DNA of 64,000 nucleotides from Phyllobacterium pellucidum (lineage in GTDB: Bacteria > Pseudomonadota > Alphaproteobacteria > Rhizobiales > Rhizobiaceae): positions 868,001 through 932,000 of the forward strand of contig NZ_JABUMX010000002.1 in the NCBI RefSeq assembly GCF_013327855.1, in the 5' to 3' direction. The notes under the pieces were generated by a model that was not told where the DNA came from, ran no database searches, and saw only the letters and a program-made list of their open reading frames with translations. The position numbers and the translations under genes are program-made. This document shows, piece after piece, positions 1 to 9,563 of this stretch. How positions within the stretch are numbered: the first letter of the stretch is position 1; each line of letters begins with the position of its first letter.

Positions 1-875
1 AAGGCCGTCGTCGTCGCGACCACTGAATTGCAGCCATGGGCGATATTGGCAAAGGGACCGCCATGCACGAAAGCGGGGTTGTTCTCCAGGGTCTGCACGA
101 GGTTCGGCTGCATCGCGTCTTTCAGAAGCACGGCCATGGCTTTGTCCGCCTGGAGGTCGCGCGCATAGACCGGCGTCTTGTTGAAGCGATAGCCGATGAT
201 GATCTCACCGAGGCGCTGTTCGAGATCAGCAAGGTCGGTGGCGAGGCAGAGAATGGCCATGACCTCCGAGGCGACCGTGATATCGAAGCCGGACTCGCGC
301 GGAAACCCGTTGGCGACACCGCCGAGCGACGTCGCAATGTCGCGCAAGGCGCGGTCGTTCATGTCCATCACCCGACGCCAGGTGATGCGGCGCGTATCGA
401 GATTAAGCTCGTTGCCCCAATAGACATGATTGTCGATCATCGCCGCGAGGAGGTTATGCGCAGCGGTGATCGCATGGAAATCGCCGGTAAAGTGCAGGTT
501 TATGTCTTCCATTGGAATGACCTGCGCATAGCCGCCGCCTGCCGCACCTCCCTTGGTGCCAAAACAAGGGCCGAGCGACGCTTCGCGGATACAGACGATC
601 GCCTTCTTGCCGACGCGGTTCAAACCGTCGCCGAGCCCGACTGTCGTCGTGGTCTTGCCCTCGCCTGCGGGTGTCGGACTGACGGCCGTTACAAGAATGA
701 GCTTGCCATTCCTGTCCCCCCGCTTGGAGCGAATGAATTCTGCTGAAAGCTTGGCCTTGTCATAGCCGTAGGGAGCGAGGTGCTCGGGTGGAATGCCGAT
801 CTTCGCACCGATTTCCACGACCGGCTTTTTTGCCGCGTGACGGGCAATCTCAATATCGGATTTGACGACAGTCAT
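1..875 (-). CDS. fhs: Formate--tetrahydrofolate ligase, 3' end outside the window
   Basis: Joins formate to tetrahydrofolate with ATP, giving 10-formyl-THF for one-carbon metabolism in the cytosol. The reverse-strand reading frame is open from an ATG at 875 to the window edge, about 291 codons, roughly the first half of a family member of about 555 residues. The N-terminus reads [11 protein letters not shown] and is followed by the ATP-binding signature [18 protein letters not shown] and by the conserved stretches [10 protein letters not shown] and [16 protein letters not shown], which are diagnostic of this enzyme. A GGGGGAA ribosome-binding site precedes the ATG. It lies downstream of putA on the same strand but is separated by a strong hairpin, so it is probably transcribed on its own. 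The C-terminal half cannot be judged here. Confidence 0.95.
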   Translation of the reverse strand, partial: MTVVKSDIEIARHAAKKPVVEIGAKIGIPPEHLAPYGYDKAKLSAEFIRSKRGDRNGKLILVTAVSPTPAGEGKTTTTVGLGDGLNRVGKKAIVCIREASLGPCFGTKGGAAGGGYAQVIPMEDINLHFTGDFHAITAAHNLLAAMIDNHVYWGNELNLDTRRITWRRVMDMNDRALRDIATSLGGVANGFPRESGFDITVASEVMAILCLATDLADLEQRLGEIIIGYRFNKTPVYARDLQADKAMAVLLKDAMQPNLVQTLENNPAFVHGGPFANIAHGCNSVVATTTA

Positions 876-922
876 CGCATTCCCCCCATATTGCTATTCA
901 TCAAATAGCATTCCGGGAAGAA

Positions 923-954
923 AATGGGGATAGTCCGATCGTACTATCCCCATT
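923..954 (-). terminator. Intrinsic terminator after putA
   Basis: A perfect 12-bp inverted repeat (arms AATGGGGATAGT and ACTATCCCCATT, 8-nt loop) lies just past the putA stop codon. Read on the minus strand it is followed by TTTTCTTCC. It separates putA from fhs. Confidence 0.75.
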
Positions 955-974
955 GGCATCGATTTTGCCGCTGC

Positions 975-3900
975 CTATTCGCCCATGGCGATCAGGCTGG
1001 CATTGCCGCCGGCCGCGGCAGTATTGACGGAAACGACCTGCTCAAGCGCAAAACGTCCGAGATAGGCGGGCCCGCCAGCCTTTGGCCCGGTACCGGAGAG
1101 ACCCGACCCGCCGAAGGGCTGCGTACCGACGACGGCGCCGATCGTATTGCGATTCACGTAGACGTTGCCGACGTCGAGCCGATCCACGACCTTGTTCACG
1201 GTGGACTCGATGCGGGTGTGCAAGCCGAAGGTTAGGCCATAGCCGGTCGACGCAATCTGGTCGAGCACCCTGTCGAGGTCCTTGGCCTTCCAGCGCACGA
1301 CGTGGAGCACAGGTCCGAAAACCTCGCGCTCCAGCACTTCCGGCCGATCGAGCTCGACAATATGCGGCGCAAAGAACAGCCCGTCATTCGGGGCTTCGCC
1401 GGCATAATGCACCTTCTGGCTCTTGCGCATGGCCGCTATGTGATCGCGCAGCATCTTGCGCTGGTCGTCATCGATAATCGGCCCGATATCCGTCGAAGGC
1501 AAAGACGGATCGCCAACGGTAAGCTCCTTGGCTGCGCCCTCGATCATCTCAAGCATATTGTCGGCGATGTCCTCCTGGAGATAGAGGATGCGCAGTGCGG
1601 AACAACGCTGGCCGGCCGACCGGAAAGCCGACATCACCACATCGTCCGTTACCTGCTCCGACAGGGCCGTGGCGTCGACGATCATGGCATTAAGCCCGCC
1701 GGTCTCGGCGATGAGCGGAACGATCGGCCCCTTCTTGGCGGCAAGGGCACGGTTGATTGCCCAGGCCGTATCGGTCGAACCCGTAAACGCAACGCCGGCA
1801 ATCTCGGCATGCGAGGTCAAGGCCGCGCCGACCGAGCCATCGCCCGGCACATAGAGCACGGCGTCCTTCGGCACGCCGGCTTCGTGCAGGATGCGAACTG
1901 CCTCGTAGGCGATCAGCGGCGTCTGCTCGGCAGGCTTGGCAATGACACTATTGCCCGCGGCCAGCGCTGCGGTTACCTGACCGAGGAAGATCGCCAGCGG
2001 GAAATTCCACGGGCTGATGCAGACGAACGCCCCCCGGCCGCGATGACGAAGCTTGTTGTCTTCGCCGGTGGGTCCCGGCATGACCTTGTCGGCACCGAAT
2101 TGCCGGCGCGCCTCGGCGGCATAGTAGCGGCAGAAATCCACTGCCTCGCGAATTTCGGCAATGCCGTCATCGATTGTCTTGCCTGCCTCGCGCGAAAGCA
2201 GATCGAGCAGGTGATCCCGGTTGTCCTCAAGCAGGTCGCCGGCCCGCTCCAGCATTTTCGCACGCGCATCGACAGCAACGCGCGACCAAGCGGAAAAACC
2301 CTTGCGCGCAACCGTAACAGCTTTTCCAGCCTCTTCTGCGGTGGCAAACACGACCGAGCCGACCTTCGCGCCGTTGACCGGCGAGATCACATCCTGCGCC
2401 TTGCCCCAAGGCTTCAACCCATCGATGAGCGGAACGGCGTTGACAGAGCGCGACGCCTTGGCGATACCGCCGAGAAGCGCCGCAAGTTCCGTGCGCACGC
2501 CAAGTTCGACGCCGGCCGAATTGGCGCGCTTGCCATAGATTTTCGGCGGCAACGGAATGTTGGGATGCCGGTAGCCCTTGCCGTCATTGAGCTTCTCTGC
2601 GGGACGGACGAGGAGATCGGCAATCGGAATGTCATTGTCGCCGACGACCGAAACGAAGGAAGAGTTGGCACCATTCTCGAGGAGCCGGCGCACAAGATAG
2701 GCAAGGAGATCACGATAGCCACCAACCGGCGCGTAGATCCGGCAGGCGATCTTGTCGCCCTTTTCGGTTATCTGCTTGTAAAGGCTTTCACCCATTCCGT
2801 GCAGGCGCTGGAACTCGAAACCGGTCTTGTCGTCACCGGCCATTTCCAGAATCATCGCGACCGTCAGTGCATTATGGGTAGCAAATTGCGGGAAGAGCCG
2901 CGGTCGCGCGGCCAGCATCCGCTTGGCGCAGGCAAGATAAGACGCATCTGTCGCCGGCTTGCGCGTAAACACAGGGTAGTCGGCGAGCCCGCGTTCCTGC
3001 GCACGCTTGACCTCCGTATCCCAATAGGCGCCCTTGACCAGGCGCACCATCATCTTGCGGCCGTGCCGGGCCGCTAGGCGGTCTACATGCTCGATAACGT
3101 CGAGCGCCCGCTTCTGGTAGGCCTGGATGGCGAGCCCGAATCCGTCCCAGCCTGCGAGAGAGGGATCCCCGAAAACCCGGTCTATCACATCGAGCGAAAG
3201 TTCGAGCCGGTCAGCTTCTTCGGCGTCGACAGTGAAATTCAGATCGTAGGACTTCGCCTTTTGCGCCAGCGCCAACAGGTCAGGCACGAGCTCAGCCATG
3301 ACCTGGTCGTGATGTGTGGCGAGGTAGCGCGGGTGCAGCGCGGAAAGCTTGACCGAGATGCCCATGCGGTCGGGAAGCTTCTTGTTGCCTGTCGCGCGGC
3401 CGATGGCGTCGATCGCATCGGCATATGACTTGAAATAGCCGCGTGCGTCTTTCCGGGTGCGCGCGCCCTCGCCCAGCATGTCGAACGAGTGGCGGTAGCC
3501 CTTCGCCTCGTTGGTGCTAGCGCGTTTGAGGGCATCCTTGATGGTCTCGCCGAGAACGAAGTGGTGGCCGAGATAGCGCATCGCCTGCTTGGTTGCGGTA
3601 CGAACAGTCGGCAGGCCGATGCGCTTGACCAGCGATGAGATAACGCCTTCCGGCGTCTCGCCCGGCTTGATGACCTTGGCGGAGAGACCCAGCGCCCACG
3701 CGGAAGCCGAGACAAACCAGGTGTCGCCGCTCGGCTCGTGTTCCGACCAATGGCCCTGCTTGAGCTTGTCCTCGATCAGCTTGTCCTGCGTCGCAGCGTC
3801 TGGAACCCTCAGCAGCGCTTCGGCGAGCACCATCAATGCCAGCCCCTCGCGGGTCGACAGGCCGTATTCGCGCAGGAAATCCTCGACGCCGCCAATGCCG

Positions 3901-4067
3901 CGCGCTTCCTTGCGGATAGTGGCGATGTATCTGCTGGCGCGTGCGTCGATACGGCGGTTAACATCCTCCGGCAGCGCAATCGTCTTCAGAAGGCTGGCGA
4001 CGAGTTCCTGGTCGTCGACCGCGTAGGGCGCGGAAAAATCATCGGTTGTGGGCATTTGAACGGTCAT
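975..4067 (-). CDS. putA: Bifunctional proline dehydrogenase / L-glutamate gamma-semialdehyde dehydrogenase PutA
   Basis: Oxidises proline to glutamate in two steps: FAD-dependent proline dehydrogenase, then NAD-dependent P5C/semialdehyde dehydrogenase. The protein is 1030 residues. The first half holds the PRODH TIM barrel (VKGAYWDTEVKRAQ, FATHNALT). The second holds an aldehyde dehydrogenase domain with ISPWNFPLAIF, FTGSTDTA, ETGGLNAM and the catalytic cysteine in SAGQRCSALR. At about 1000 residues, with no ribbon-helix-helix DNA-binding domain in front, it is the short form known from rhizobia such as Bradyrhizobium, so it cannot self-repress like E. coli PutA. I chose the ATG at 4067 because AAGGGGACCGTG precedes it; an in-frame ATG nine codons upstream at 4094 lacks such a site. 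The divergent Lrp-type gene is its likely regulator. Confidence 0.97.
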   Translation of the reverse strand: MTVQMPTTDDFSAPYAVDDQELVASLLKTIALPEDVNRRIDARASRYIATIRKEARGIGGVEDFLREYGLSTREGLALMVLAEALLRVPDAATQDKLIEDKLKQGHWSEHEPSGDTWFVSASAWALGLSAKVIKPGETPEGVISSLVKRIGLPTVRTATKQAMRYLGHHFVLGETIKDALKRASTNEAKGYRHSFDMLGEGARTRKDARGYFKSYADAIDAIGRATGNKKLPDRMGISVKLSALHPRYLATHHDQVMAELVPDLLALAQKAKSYDLNFTVDAEEADRLELSLDVIDRVFGDPSLAGWDGFGLAIQAYQKRALDVIEHVDRLAARHGRKMMVRLVKGAYWDTEVKRAQERGLADYPVFTRKPATDASYLACAKRMLAARPRLFPQFATHNALTVAMILEMAGDDKTGFEFQRLHGMGESLYKQITEKGDKIACRIYAPVGGYRDLLAYLVRRLLENGANSSFVSVVGDNDIPIADLLVRPAEKLNDGKGYRHPNIPLPPKIYGKRANSAGVELGVRTELAALLGGIAKASRSVNAVPLIDGLKPWGKAQDVISPVNGAKVGSVVFATAEEAGKAVTVARKGFSAWSRVAVDARAKMLERAGDLLEDNRDHLLDLLSREAGKTIDDGIAEIREAVDFCRYYAAEARRQFGADKVMPGPTGEDNKLRHRGRGAFVCISPWNFPLAIFLGQVTAALAAGNSVIAKPAEQTPLIAYEAVRILHEAGVPKDAVLYVPGDGSVGAALTSHAEIAGVAFTGSTDTAWAINRALAAKKGPIVPLIAETGGLNAMIVDATALSEQVTDDVVMSAFRSAGQRCSALRILYLQEDIADNMLEMIEGAAKELTVGDPSLPSTDIGPIIDDDQRKMLRDHIAAMRKSQKVHYAGEAPNDGLFFAPHIVELDRPEVLEREVFGPVLHVVRWKAKDLDRVLDQIASTGYGLTFGLHTRIESTVNKVVDRLDVGNVYVNRNTIGAVVGTQPFGGSGLSGTGPKAGGPAYLGRFALEQVVSVNTAAAGGNASLIAMGE

Positions 4068-4173
4068 CACGGTCCCCTTATTGATTTTTCCCATATAATC
4101 TATTCTACTTGGTCATTCTCACCAATGAGTGACACATATTTGATGAAAAAGACCAAAAAAGAGGTATAATTTA

Positions 4174-4638
4174 GTGATGAAGAATCTGGATAGCCTGGAT
4201 CGCAGGATCTTGCGCGAGTTGCAGAAGGACGGCCGCCTTTCCAACACTGAACTTTCCGAGCGTATCAGCCTTTCGCAAACGGCCACAACCGAACGGGTAA
4301 AGCGCCTGACTCGCGATGGCTATATCCTTGGCTATACGGCAAAATTGTCGCCCAAAAAGCTCGACCGCGCAATGCTGGTCTTTGTCGAAATCAAGCTCGA
4401 CCGCACGACGCCGGACGTATTTGCTACCTTTGCCGCAGCCACGCGCCGCAACCCCGATGTAATGGAGTGCCATATGGTCGCCGGCGGCTTCGATTACTTG
4501 ATCAAGGCCCGCGTCGCCGACATGGAGCACTACCGGCGGTTTCTGTCCGATGCCCTTCTTTCCTTGCCTGGAGTGCGCGAAACGCACACCTACGCGGTCA
4601 TGGAAGAGGTGAAGGAATCGTCGGCCTTGCCAGTCTGA
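4174..4638 (+). CDS. putR: Lrp/AsnC family transcriptional regulator, probable proline-responsive activator of putA
   Basis: A 154-residue protein of normal Lrp/AsnC length. Residues about 1-60 form the N-terminal winged helix (LDRRILRELQKDGRLSNTEL, then SQTATTERVKRL), followed by the RAM ligand-binding domain (VECHMVAGGFDYLIKARV-like core near residues 90-115). It is divergent from putA with about 106 bp between the start codons, the arrangement of PutR/putA in Agrobacterium and relatives, where PutR activates putA on proline. That role is inferred from family and position. Two starts are adjacent, GTG at 4174 and ATG at 4177, behind AGAGGT; I cannot tell which is used. Confidence 0.9.
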   Translation: MMKNLDSLDRRILRELQKDGRLSNTELSERISLSQTATTERVKRLTRDGYILGYTAKLSPKKLDRAMLVFVEIKLDRTTPDVFATFAAATRRNPDVMECHMVAGGFDYLIKARVADMEHYRRFLSDALLSLPGVRETHTYAVMEEVKESSALPV

Positions 4639-4811
4639 CCCCTCAACTGCCTACCTCACGACGCACAACCGTGCATGCGTGGTGAACGCGGACGATTTGC
4701 TCCATGACTTGAGAGTTGAAGGCAGAAGCACCCGCGCCGGGCCAGCGGCGTATCGGACAGGATAGGCTTTTCCGACTGAGGCAACAGCCTTGCCATCAAA
4801 CTTGGAGGTGT

Positions 4812-4904
4812 ATGCTCATGCGGAGTTTGCCGTTTAGCATCACCCTGGTCGTGAAAAGGATCCGGAATCGCTGGCAAGTGACCATCCGGATCCAATTCAA
4901 CTAA
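4812..4904 (+). CDS. Candidate small basic peptide, 30 residues
   Basis: An ATG 5 nt behind a GGAGGTG ribosome-binding site opens a 30-codon frame ending in TAA. The peptide reads MLMRSLPFSITLVVKRI... and is basic, with alternating hydrophobic residues near the end. It lies alone in the 340-bp gap between putR and the DUF2333 gene. Its 3' half contains an 8-bp inverted repeat (GGATCCGG at 4858 and CCGGATCC at 4886), so an RNA hairpin is an alternative explanation. I do not recognise a family. The support is the ribosome-binding site only. Confidence 0.38.
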   Translation: MLMRSLPFSITLVVKRIRNRWQVTIRIQFN

Positions 4905-4977
4905 CCAGGAAAGAGGGTGGGCGAAAAGCTCGCCGTCACTCCAGCATCAAATATAGCAATTTACCAAGCCAAGTCCA

Positions 4978-6099
4978 CTACTGCTGCAGCACCTGCTTTA
5001 TGTCGATAAGGTTTGAGCGCACTCGCAGGATGTAGAAACCCATCGTCGTCAGATGGTTCGGCAACAGCCAGCCGCCCTCGCTGCCATTGGCGATGATCCA
5101 CGGCTTGATGTTGAGCGCCGAACGCAATTGTCCGTCCATGCCGTCCCAGAGAGGTGCCAGATGCTTTTCCTGCAGAACCTGGTTGAAGTCGACCTGTGCG
5201 GCGTTCATGAGACCGTAATAGGCATAGAGCTGCCCGTAGGCGAACCAGAAGCGGTCGTCGGCGCGGAAATCAAACCAGCCGTAATTATTGTTTTCGGATC
5301 TGTCCTTGAGAATGGCGGAAGTTCCGCCGATGTCGTTGGCGATGCGGTCGATGAACTGGATGAGATTGTCGGCGCGCGCATCGAAGATGGCGTTGCAACT
5401 CTCAAGCTTGGCGTTGAACGTGCGCAAGTCGCGCACGGCCGAGCGATAATAGCTCGGCGTCGGCGTCTTGGGACCGAATGGATTGAGGCCGAAATACCAG
5501 GAATCTTCCGCAAACTGCAGGTTGCCGCGGGCCTTCTGCAGGTCTGCATCGATCTGCGACGTGCCGCGGATACGACCGAGCGTATCGACGAGTTCGACCG
5601 CGGTACGCCGCACCGCATTGTTGATGCCGCGCTGGAACGACGCCTTGTTGTCCATGAAGGGCGTGTCGTCCCAATCCTTGCCGAAAAAGCCGAGCTTATA
5701 GAGCAGCATGGATGATATCCATCCATTCTGGTTCACGTTGAAGTCGGTCAGATCGGCCGTCACTTCGACGATTGCCGAACGTGCGCATGTCTTTGCGCCG
5801 GTTGCAGCCGCCTGCGCTATCGGCTCGCCCGCGGGGACGTTGCGGCTCTTGAAATCATAGACATTGACGTAGTCGGGATTGAAATTGGTCCAGACCTGCG
5901 TGTTGTAGAAGAAATAGCCGTAGAGACCCAACCAGACCAGGACCAGAACGCCAAGCACAGCCTTTAGAATGAGGCCGCGCTGACCATACCATTTGCCGAT
6001 CCAGATGAAGGGCCAGAGTATAAGACCGATCAGAAAACCGATCCCACGCCCGATATAATAAAACAAACGGCTGAAAAAATTGATCACGGGCTCGAGCAT
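4978..6099 (-). CDS. DUF2333 family membrane-anchored protein
   Basis: A 373-residue protein whose first 70 residues contain two hydrophobic segments (IGRGIGFLIGLILWPFIWIG and AVLGVLVLVWLGLYGYFFY). The rest is a soluble, probably periplasmic domain rich in helices. Sequence and layout match DUF2333, a family with no assigned function as far as I know. It is the last gene of a five-gene minus-strand run and has a GAGGAAACAGG ribosome-binding site before the ATG at 6099. The gap of 146 bp to the gene before it is the largest in the run, so a secondary promoter is possible. The membrane anchor suggests it connects the operon's ATPase to the envelope, which is inference only. Confidence 0.85.
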   Translation of the reverse strand: MLEPVINFFSRLFYYIGRGIGFLIGLILWPFIWIGKWYGQRGLILKAVLGVLVLVWLGLYGYFFYNTQVWTNFNPDYVNVYDFKSRNVPAGEPIAQAAATGAKTCARSAIVEVTADLTDFNVNQNGWISSMLLYKLGFFGKDWDDTPFMDNKASFQRGINNAVRRTAVELVDTLGRIRGTSQIDADLQKARGNLQFAEDSWYFGLNPFGPKTPTPSYYRSAVRDLRTFNAKLESCNAIFDARADNLIQFIDRIANDIGGTSAILKDRSENNNYGWFDFRADDRFWFAYGQLYAYYGLMNAAQVDFNQVLQEKHLAPLWDGMDGQLRSALNIKPWIIANGSEGGWLLPNHLTTMGFYILRVRSNLIDIKQVLQQ

Positions 6100-6245
6100 C
6101 CTGTTTCCTCGTTACTGTTCAAGTCCATAGAGCCGTTTGTCCAGCCCCTCAGGCTTCTCACATAGGCGGTTTTGAAGGTGCGGACAATGTTGCGTTGCGA
6201 ATTAACACCGTTGCCATGAGGCAGGTGATCGTCTCATTTACAAAA

Positions 6246-7529
6246 CTACGACAACCCGTACATCTTCTTTCGCAACCCTTCCTTGTCCTTGAGATACTTC
6301 GCCTTGAGTATGTCGACGACGTGCTCCTGATAGGCCGGGTTCCACGTTTGGTAGTCGGCATAGAACCCGGGCTTGTTAAAGACATAGCGGGCGAGGAAAT
6401 CAAAGGGGACGAAATCGCTGATCAACTGATTGACGAGCCAGGCGTCGGCGTGGCGCGGTGCGGCACGTACGACGAGGAACCGTCGCTTCGGCTCGATCTC
6501 CGCCATGTTGAGCTGGCCGGTCTGGCTGATCTCGCGCTTGGCGGCATTGAGGAACGGCCAGATGCCGTCATGATTGATTGAAGCGGCATTGGCGTGGATC
6601 CAGGTCTGCAGCCAGATATGGTCGATGTTGCGCAAGTCGCGGTCGGGTTCCAGCGTCTGGATGAGATGGCGGATGACCATCTCACCGCGATTTTCGAGGT
6701 ATCCGGACTGTTCGATCCAGGATGCGCGCGGCAATTCAAGACGTGAGGACGTTGCGAGAAACTGGAAAACCGCTTCGGCATCCCGGATCGAGATATAGTT
6801 CACTTGCCAAGGGCGCGAACGGCGAAAGCCGGGTGCCGAGGGATCGCCGATGACGGTCGTAGTGTTGTCATCGACGAAGACATATGTGCCGCCGAAATGG
6901 CTGGTCCAATAGGCACGGTGGCGGAAGATCACCTTGTCGGGCACGAGCGAGTTCTCGCGTATGTCTCCAGTGACCTTGGCAAGCGATACCATGCGCGTGA
7001 TCATGGCATCGTCGCGCCATGCGTCCGGCTCGTTCTGCAGCCGGTCGACGAGCAGCCGCAGTTCCGCTGCCTGGCCCATGACATTTTCGGCCGAAAGCAC
7101 CCGGAATTCCACCTGATTGATCGAAAGCAAATCCTCGATATCGTTGACCACCGACACCGAGTCTTCGATCTCCCCGTAGATGACGTCCTTTATCGTCAGC
7201 GCATTGATGGCGCGGGCATTGTTCGAAAAGAACTCATACATCAACTGCGATGTGTTGGAGAACTGGGTGTGGACGACTGGAAGGTCGGCCTGCGCCGGCG
7301 TAAGGATGATGAAGCGGCGATTGACGCCGTTCGGATCGAGATAGGACGGGTCCTTCAGTTCAGCGGCAATTTCCGGCGAGAACCCGGTGCGGTCGATATT
7401 GAAGGCACTGAGCTGCGTTGCGGCAAAACCAAAGGCTGCGAGCGCGCGATTGTAGCGTTCGATCAGATGCGGATGGTCTACGTTAAGCAGGCGGCCATAG
7501 ATCAGTTCGTTTTCGTAGAGCAGATCCAC
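6246..7529 (-). CDS. Conserved hypothetical protein of rhizobia (probably DUF6638 family)
   Basis: A 427-residue protein without signal peptide or membrane segments, starting MDLLYENELIYGRLL. It has acidic, helix-rich composition with motifs such as HLIERYNRALAAFGF near the N-terminus and WLQTWIHANAASINHDGIWPF around residue 310. I believe this family is catalogued as DUF6638 but cannot check the number. The start is GTG at 7529, 8 nt behind GGGGG. It sits between the AAA+ ATPase gene (76-bp gap) and the DUF2333 gene. No catalytic motif is recognisable; it may be a substrate adaptor or structural partner of the ATPase, by position only. Confidence 0.85.
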   Translation of the reverse strand: MDLLYENELIYGRLLNVDHPHLIERYNRALAAFGFAATQLSAFNIDRTGFSPEIAAELKDPSYLDPNGVNRRFIILTPAQADLPVVHTQFSNTSQLMYEFFSNNARAINALTIKDVIYGEIEDSVSVVNDIEDLLSINQVEFRVLSAENVMGQAAELRLLVDRLQNEPDAWRDDAMITRMVSLAKVTGDIRENSLVPDKVIFRHRAYWTSHFGGTYVFVDDNTTTVIGDPSAPGFRRSRPWQVNYISIRDAEAVFQFLATSSRLELPRASWIEQSGYLENRGEMVIRHLIQTLEPDRDLRNIDHIWLQTWIHANAASINHDGIWPFLNAAKREISQTGQLNMAEIEPKRRFLVVRAAPRHADAWLVNQLISDFVPFDFLARYVFNKPGFYADYQTWNPAYQEHVVDILKAKYLKDKEGLRKKMYGLS

Positions 7530-7605
7530 CGATCATACCCCCCTGCGCTGCCGGGCATCTTCCCCACAAGTGGGGTGATCGGCTTTGCCTGAAAGCGACG
7601 CGAGA

Positions 7606-9516
7606 CTAAACATCCCACTGTCCTTTCGCCTTCAAGGTCTCGACTTCGCGCACCGCTCGCTCCCGCAGCCTCGCGTCGCGGACCATTTTTTCCACGGCAG
7701 CATCATCGGACTTGTCGGCGTAGCGGAACTCGGAATCCGCATAGCGGTTGGTTTCCTGCAGCACCATTTCCATCGTGAACGGCTTACGCAATTCCTCGAT
7801 CATCGCTTTCTTCTCGTCATAACCCTTGTGCATGAAGGTTTCGGGTTTCTCGAACCATTCGTCAGGTAACTCGACATCCATCGCCCGCATCTTGATGGCA
7901 TCGGTGACATTCTTGATGGCGCGGCCGGTAAAGCGCGGTTCGCGCTCCTTGATCATATGAAGGTAAGTGCCGATATCGGCGAGGGTCTCCGGCGCACCGT
8001 TTTCGGCAATGAAGCGGTCATATACAGAGCGAAGCCCGTCCTCCTGTGGCTCCGAAAGTTGATCATAGGCGGTCTCGACAGCGCGTTCGATCTGCTGTGC
8101 CTCAAAGAGCTTGTGGTCGCCTAGCGGAATCTTATGATTCTTGCCGGCGAGCAGCGCAAAAATGTCGATATAGTCGTCGCGGGATTGTGGGCCGTCCACC
8201 AGCCACCGGGCACCTGCCCGCTGGCGCAGCGCATCGTCGACATTCTCGGGGTAGTTGGAAAACATACCGAACGCGCAATTGCCCCGCACAACGGTCGAGG
8301 CGCCGGAAAATGCCTCCATCAAAACACCGGTGATTTCGTGCTGGCCGGACGAGGCGCGATCATCGGAGCGCTTTGCCGCCACCTGGTCGATATCATCGAT
8401 CGTCCCGAAGCCGATGGCGCGCGGGTTGAGCACATTGGTGACGAACTGCTTGCAGTTCTGCCCCGACTTGCCCTGATAGGACGAAATCTGGTCGACGCCG
8501 AAATTCTCATAATGGAAGGGATAGTCCGCGACCTGGCAGTAATCGTTGACGAGGCCGGCAATCATCTGGATGAGCGTCGTCTTGCCCGTACCCGGCGCGC
8601 CGTCGCCGATAAAAGTGAAGAGAAATCCGCCAAGCTCGACAAAGGGATTGAGCTGCCGGTCGAAATCATAGGCCATCAGCATTTTTGACAGTTTCAGCGC
8701 CTGGAACTTGGCGATGTGATTGCCGACGACTTCATCGGGTTTCTTGAAAGTCATTGTCAGCGGCGTGCGCTTCTTCGATGGCGCAACGTCGAAACCGTCG
8801 AGCGTGAAATCATCGGTGTCCAGCCGCAAATGTGTGTCTTCGAAATTGCCCAGGCCATCGAAGCGCGCCTTGCGACGCAGCAGTCCTTCGATCGACTGCG
8901 CCGCGAACGCCTTCGCTCGCGAGAGCATGGCCTGTTCGTCACTGGCGCCAGAGATCGTCCTGTCGAGCCCGGCAATTACCGATTTCAGCGCATCCTGCGC
9001 CGTATCGAAATTGAAATCGGGTTCGGTAATATCGCTGACGGGTTCCGCATCGGATTCGACAAACTGCGCAAGGTAGGCCGACAGTGCAAATGCCGCTACG
9101 TAAGCTGCAGCCGACAAAAGCCGCTTGAAGCGGCTCGCCTCCTCGCCCTGCAGTGGTGCTGACGCATTGCGGGCACCAAGGCTCTCAAGATCGCTCTGAC
9201 GCCCGAAGATATCGGCAACCGCAAGCGCGACGGCGACACCTCGGCGGGCGCGAAACAGCAATGTATGCTGCGCGATCGACAGCATCGGGTCGTCGGGTCG
9301 AACGGACTGGATCGACTTTGCCAATTCCACTTCGCGCGTCTTCCGCAGACCACCGGTCGAAATGGTAGGAACGAAACGTCGGCCCGTTCCGGCGATTTCG
9401 GTGCCGGCTTTGCCCTCGCCAGTCTCAAGAGAGACAAAACGCGTCACCATAGCCTGCGCCACCGCCAGATGCCGGGCAATGTCCTGTTCGCTGATGGTCG
9501 TCAGACCGATATCCAT
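7606..9516 (-). CDS. AAA+ family ATPase, centre of an uncharacterised operon
   Basis: A 636-residue protein. The ATPase core occupies roughly residues 255-470: Walker A GAPGTGKTT near 307-315, Walker B GFGTIDDID near 369-377, a sensor-1 asparagine in MFSNYPE near 421, and an arginine pair in ALRQRAGARW near 431-437. About 250 residues precede the core, including a hydrophobic helix-like stretch (SAAAYVAAFALSAYLAQFV), and a charged helical tail of about 160 residues follows. I placed the start at ATG 9516, behind GAGGAGACGGCC; an in-frame ATG 12 codons upstream lacks this. The motifs show an energy-using remodelling ATPase; the substrate is unknown. It is the third gene of the operon. I do not recognise a characterised homologue. 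Confidence 0.9.
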   Translation of the reverse strand: MDIGLTTISEQDIARHLAVAQAMVTRFVSLETGEGKAGTEIAGTGRRFVPTISTGGLRKTREVELAKSIQSVRPDDPMLSIAQHTLLFRARRGVAVALAVADIFGRQSDLESLGARNASAPLQGEEASRFKRLLSAAAYVAAFALSAYLAQFVESDAEPVSDITEPDFNFDTAQDALKSVIAGLDRTISGASDEQAMLSRAKAFAAQSIEGLLRRKARFDGLGNFEDTHLRLDTDDFTLDGFDVAPSKKRTPLTMTFKKPDEVVGNHIAKFQALKLSKMLMAYDFDRQLNPFVELGGFLFTFIGDGAPGTGKTTLIQMIAGLVNDYCQVADYPFHYENFGVDQISSYQGKSGQNCKQFVTNVLNPRAIGFGTIDDIDQVAAKRSDDRASSGQHEITGVLMEAFSGASTVVRGNCAFGMFSNYPENVDDALRQRAGARWLVDGPQSRDDYIDIFALLAGKNHKIPLGDHKLFEAQQIERAVETAYDQLSEPQEDGLRSVYDRFIAENGAPETLADIGTYLHMIKEREPRFTGRAIKNVTDAIKMRAMDVELPDEWFEKPETFMHKGYDEKKAMIEELRKPFTMEMVLQETNRYADSEFRYADKSDDAAVEKMVRDARLRERAVREVETLKAKGQWDV

Positions 9517-9563
9517 GGCCGTCTCCTCAAATGCGGCATCGCCTGCCGGCAAAATCCGGGCAT

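Noticed and set aside
1302..3077. 591-codon plus-strand frame opposite putA
   Set aside because: It lies wholly within putA, has Arg/Asp/Gly-heavy content and no domain; antisense shadow of a GC-rich gene.
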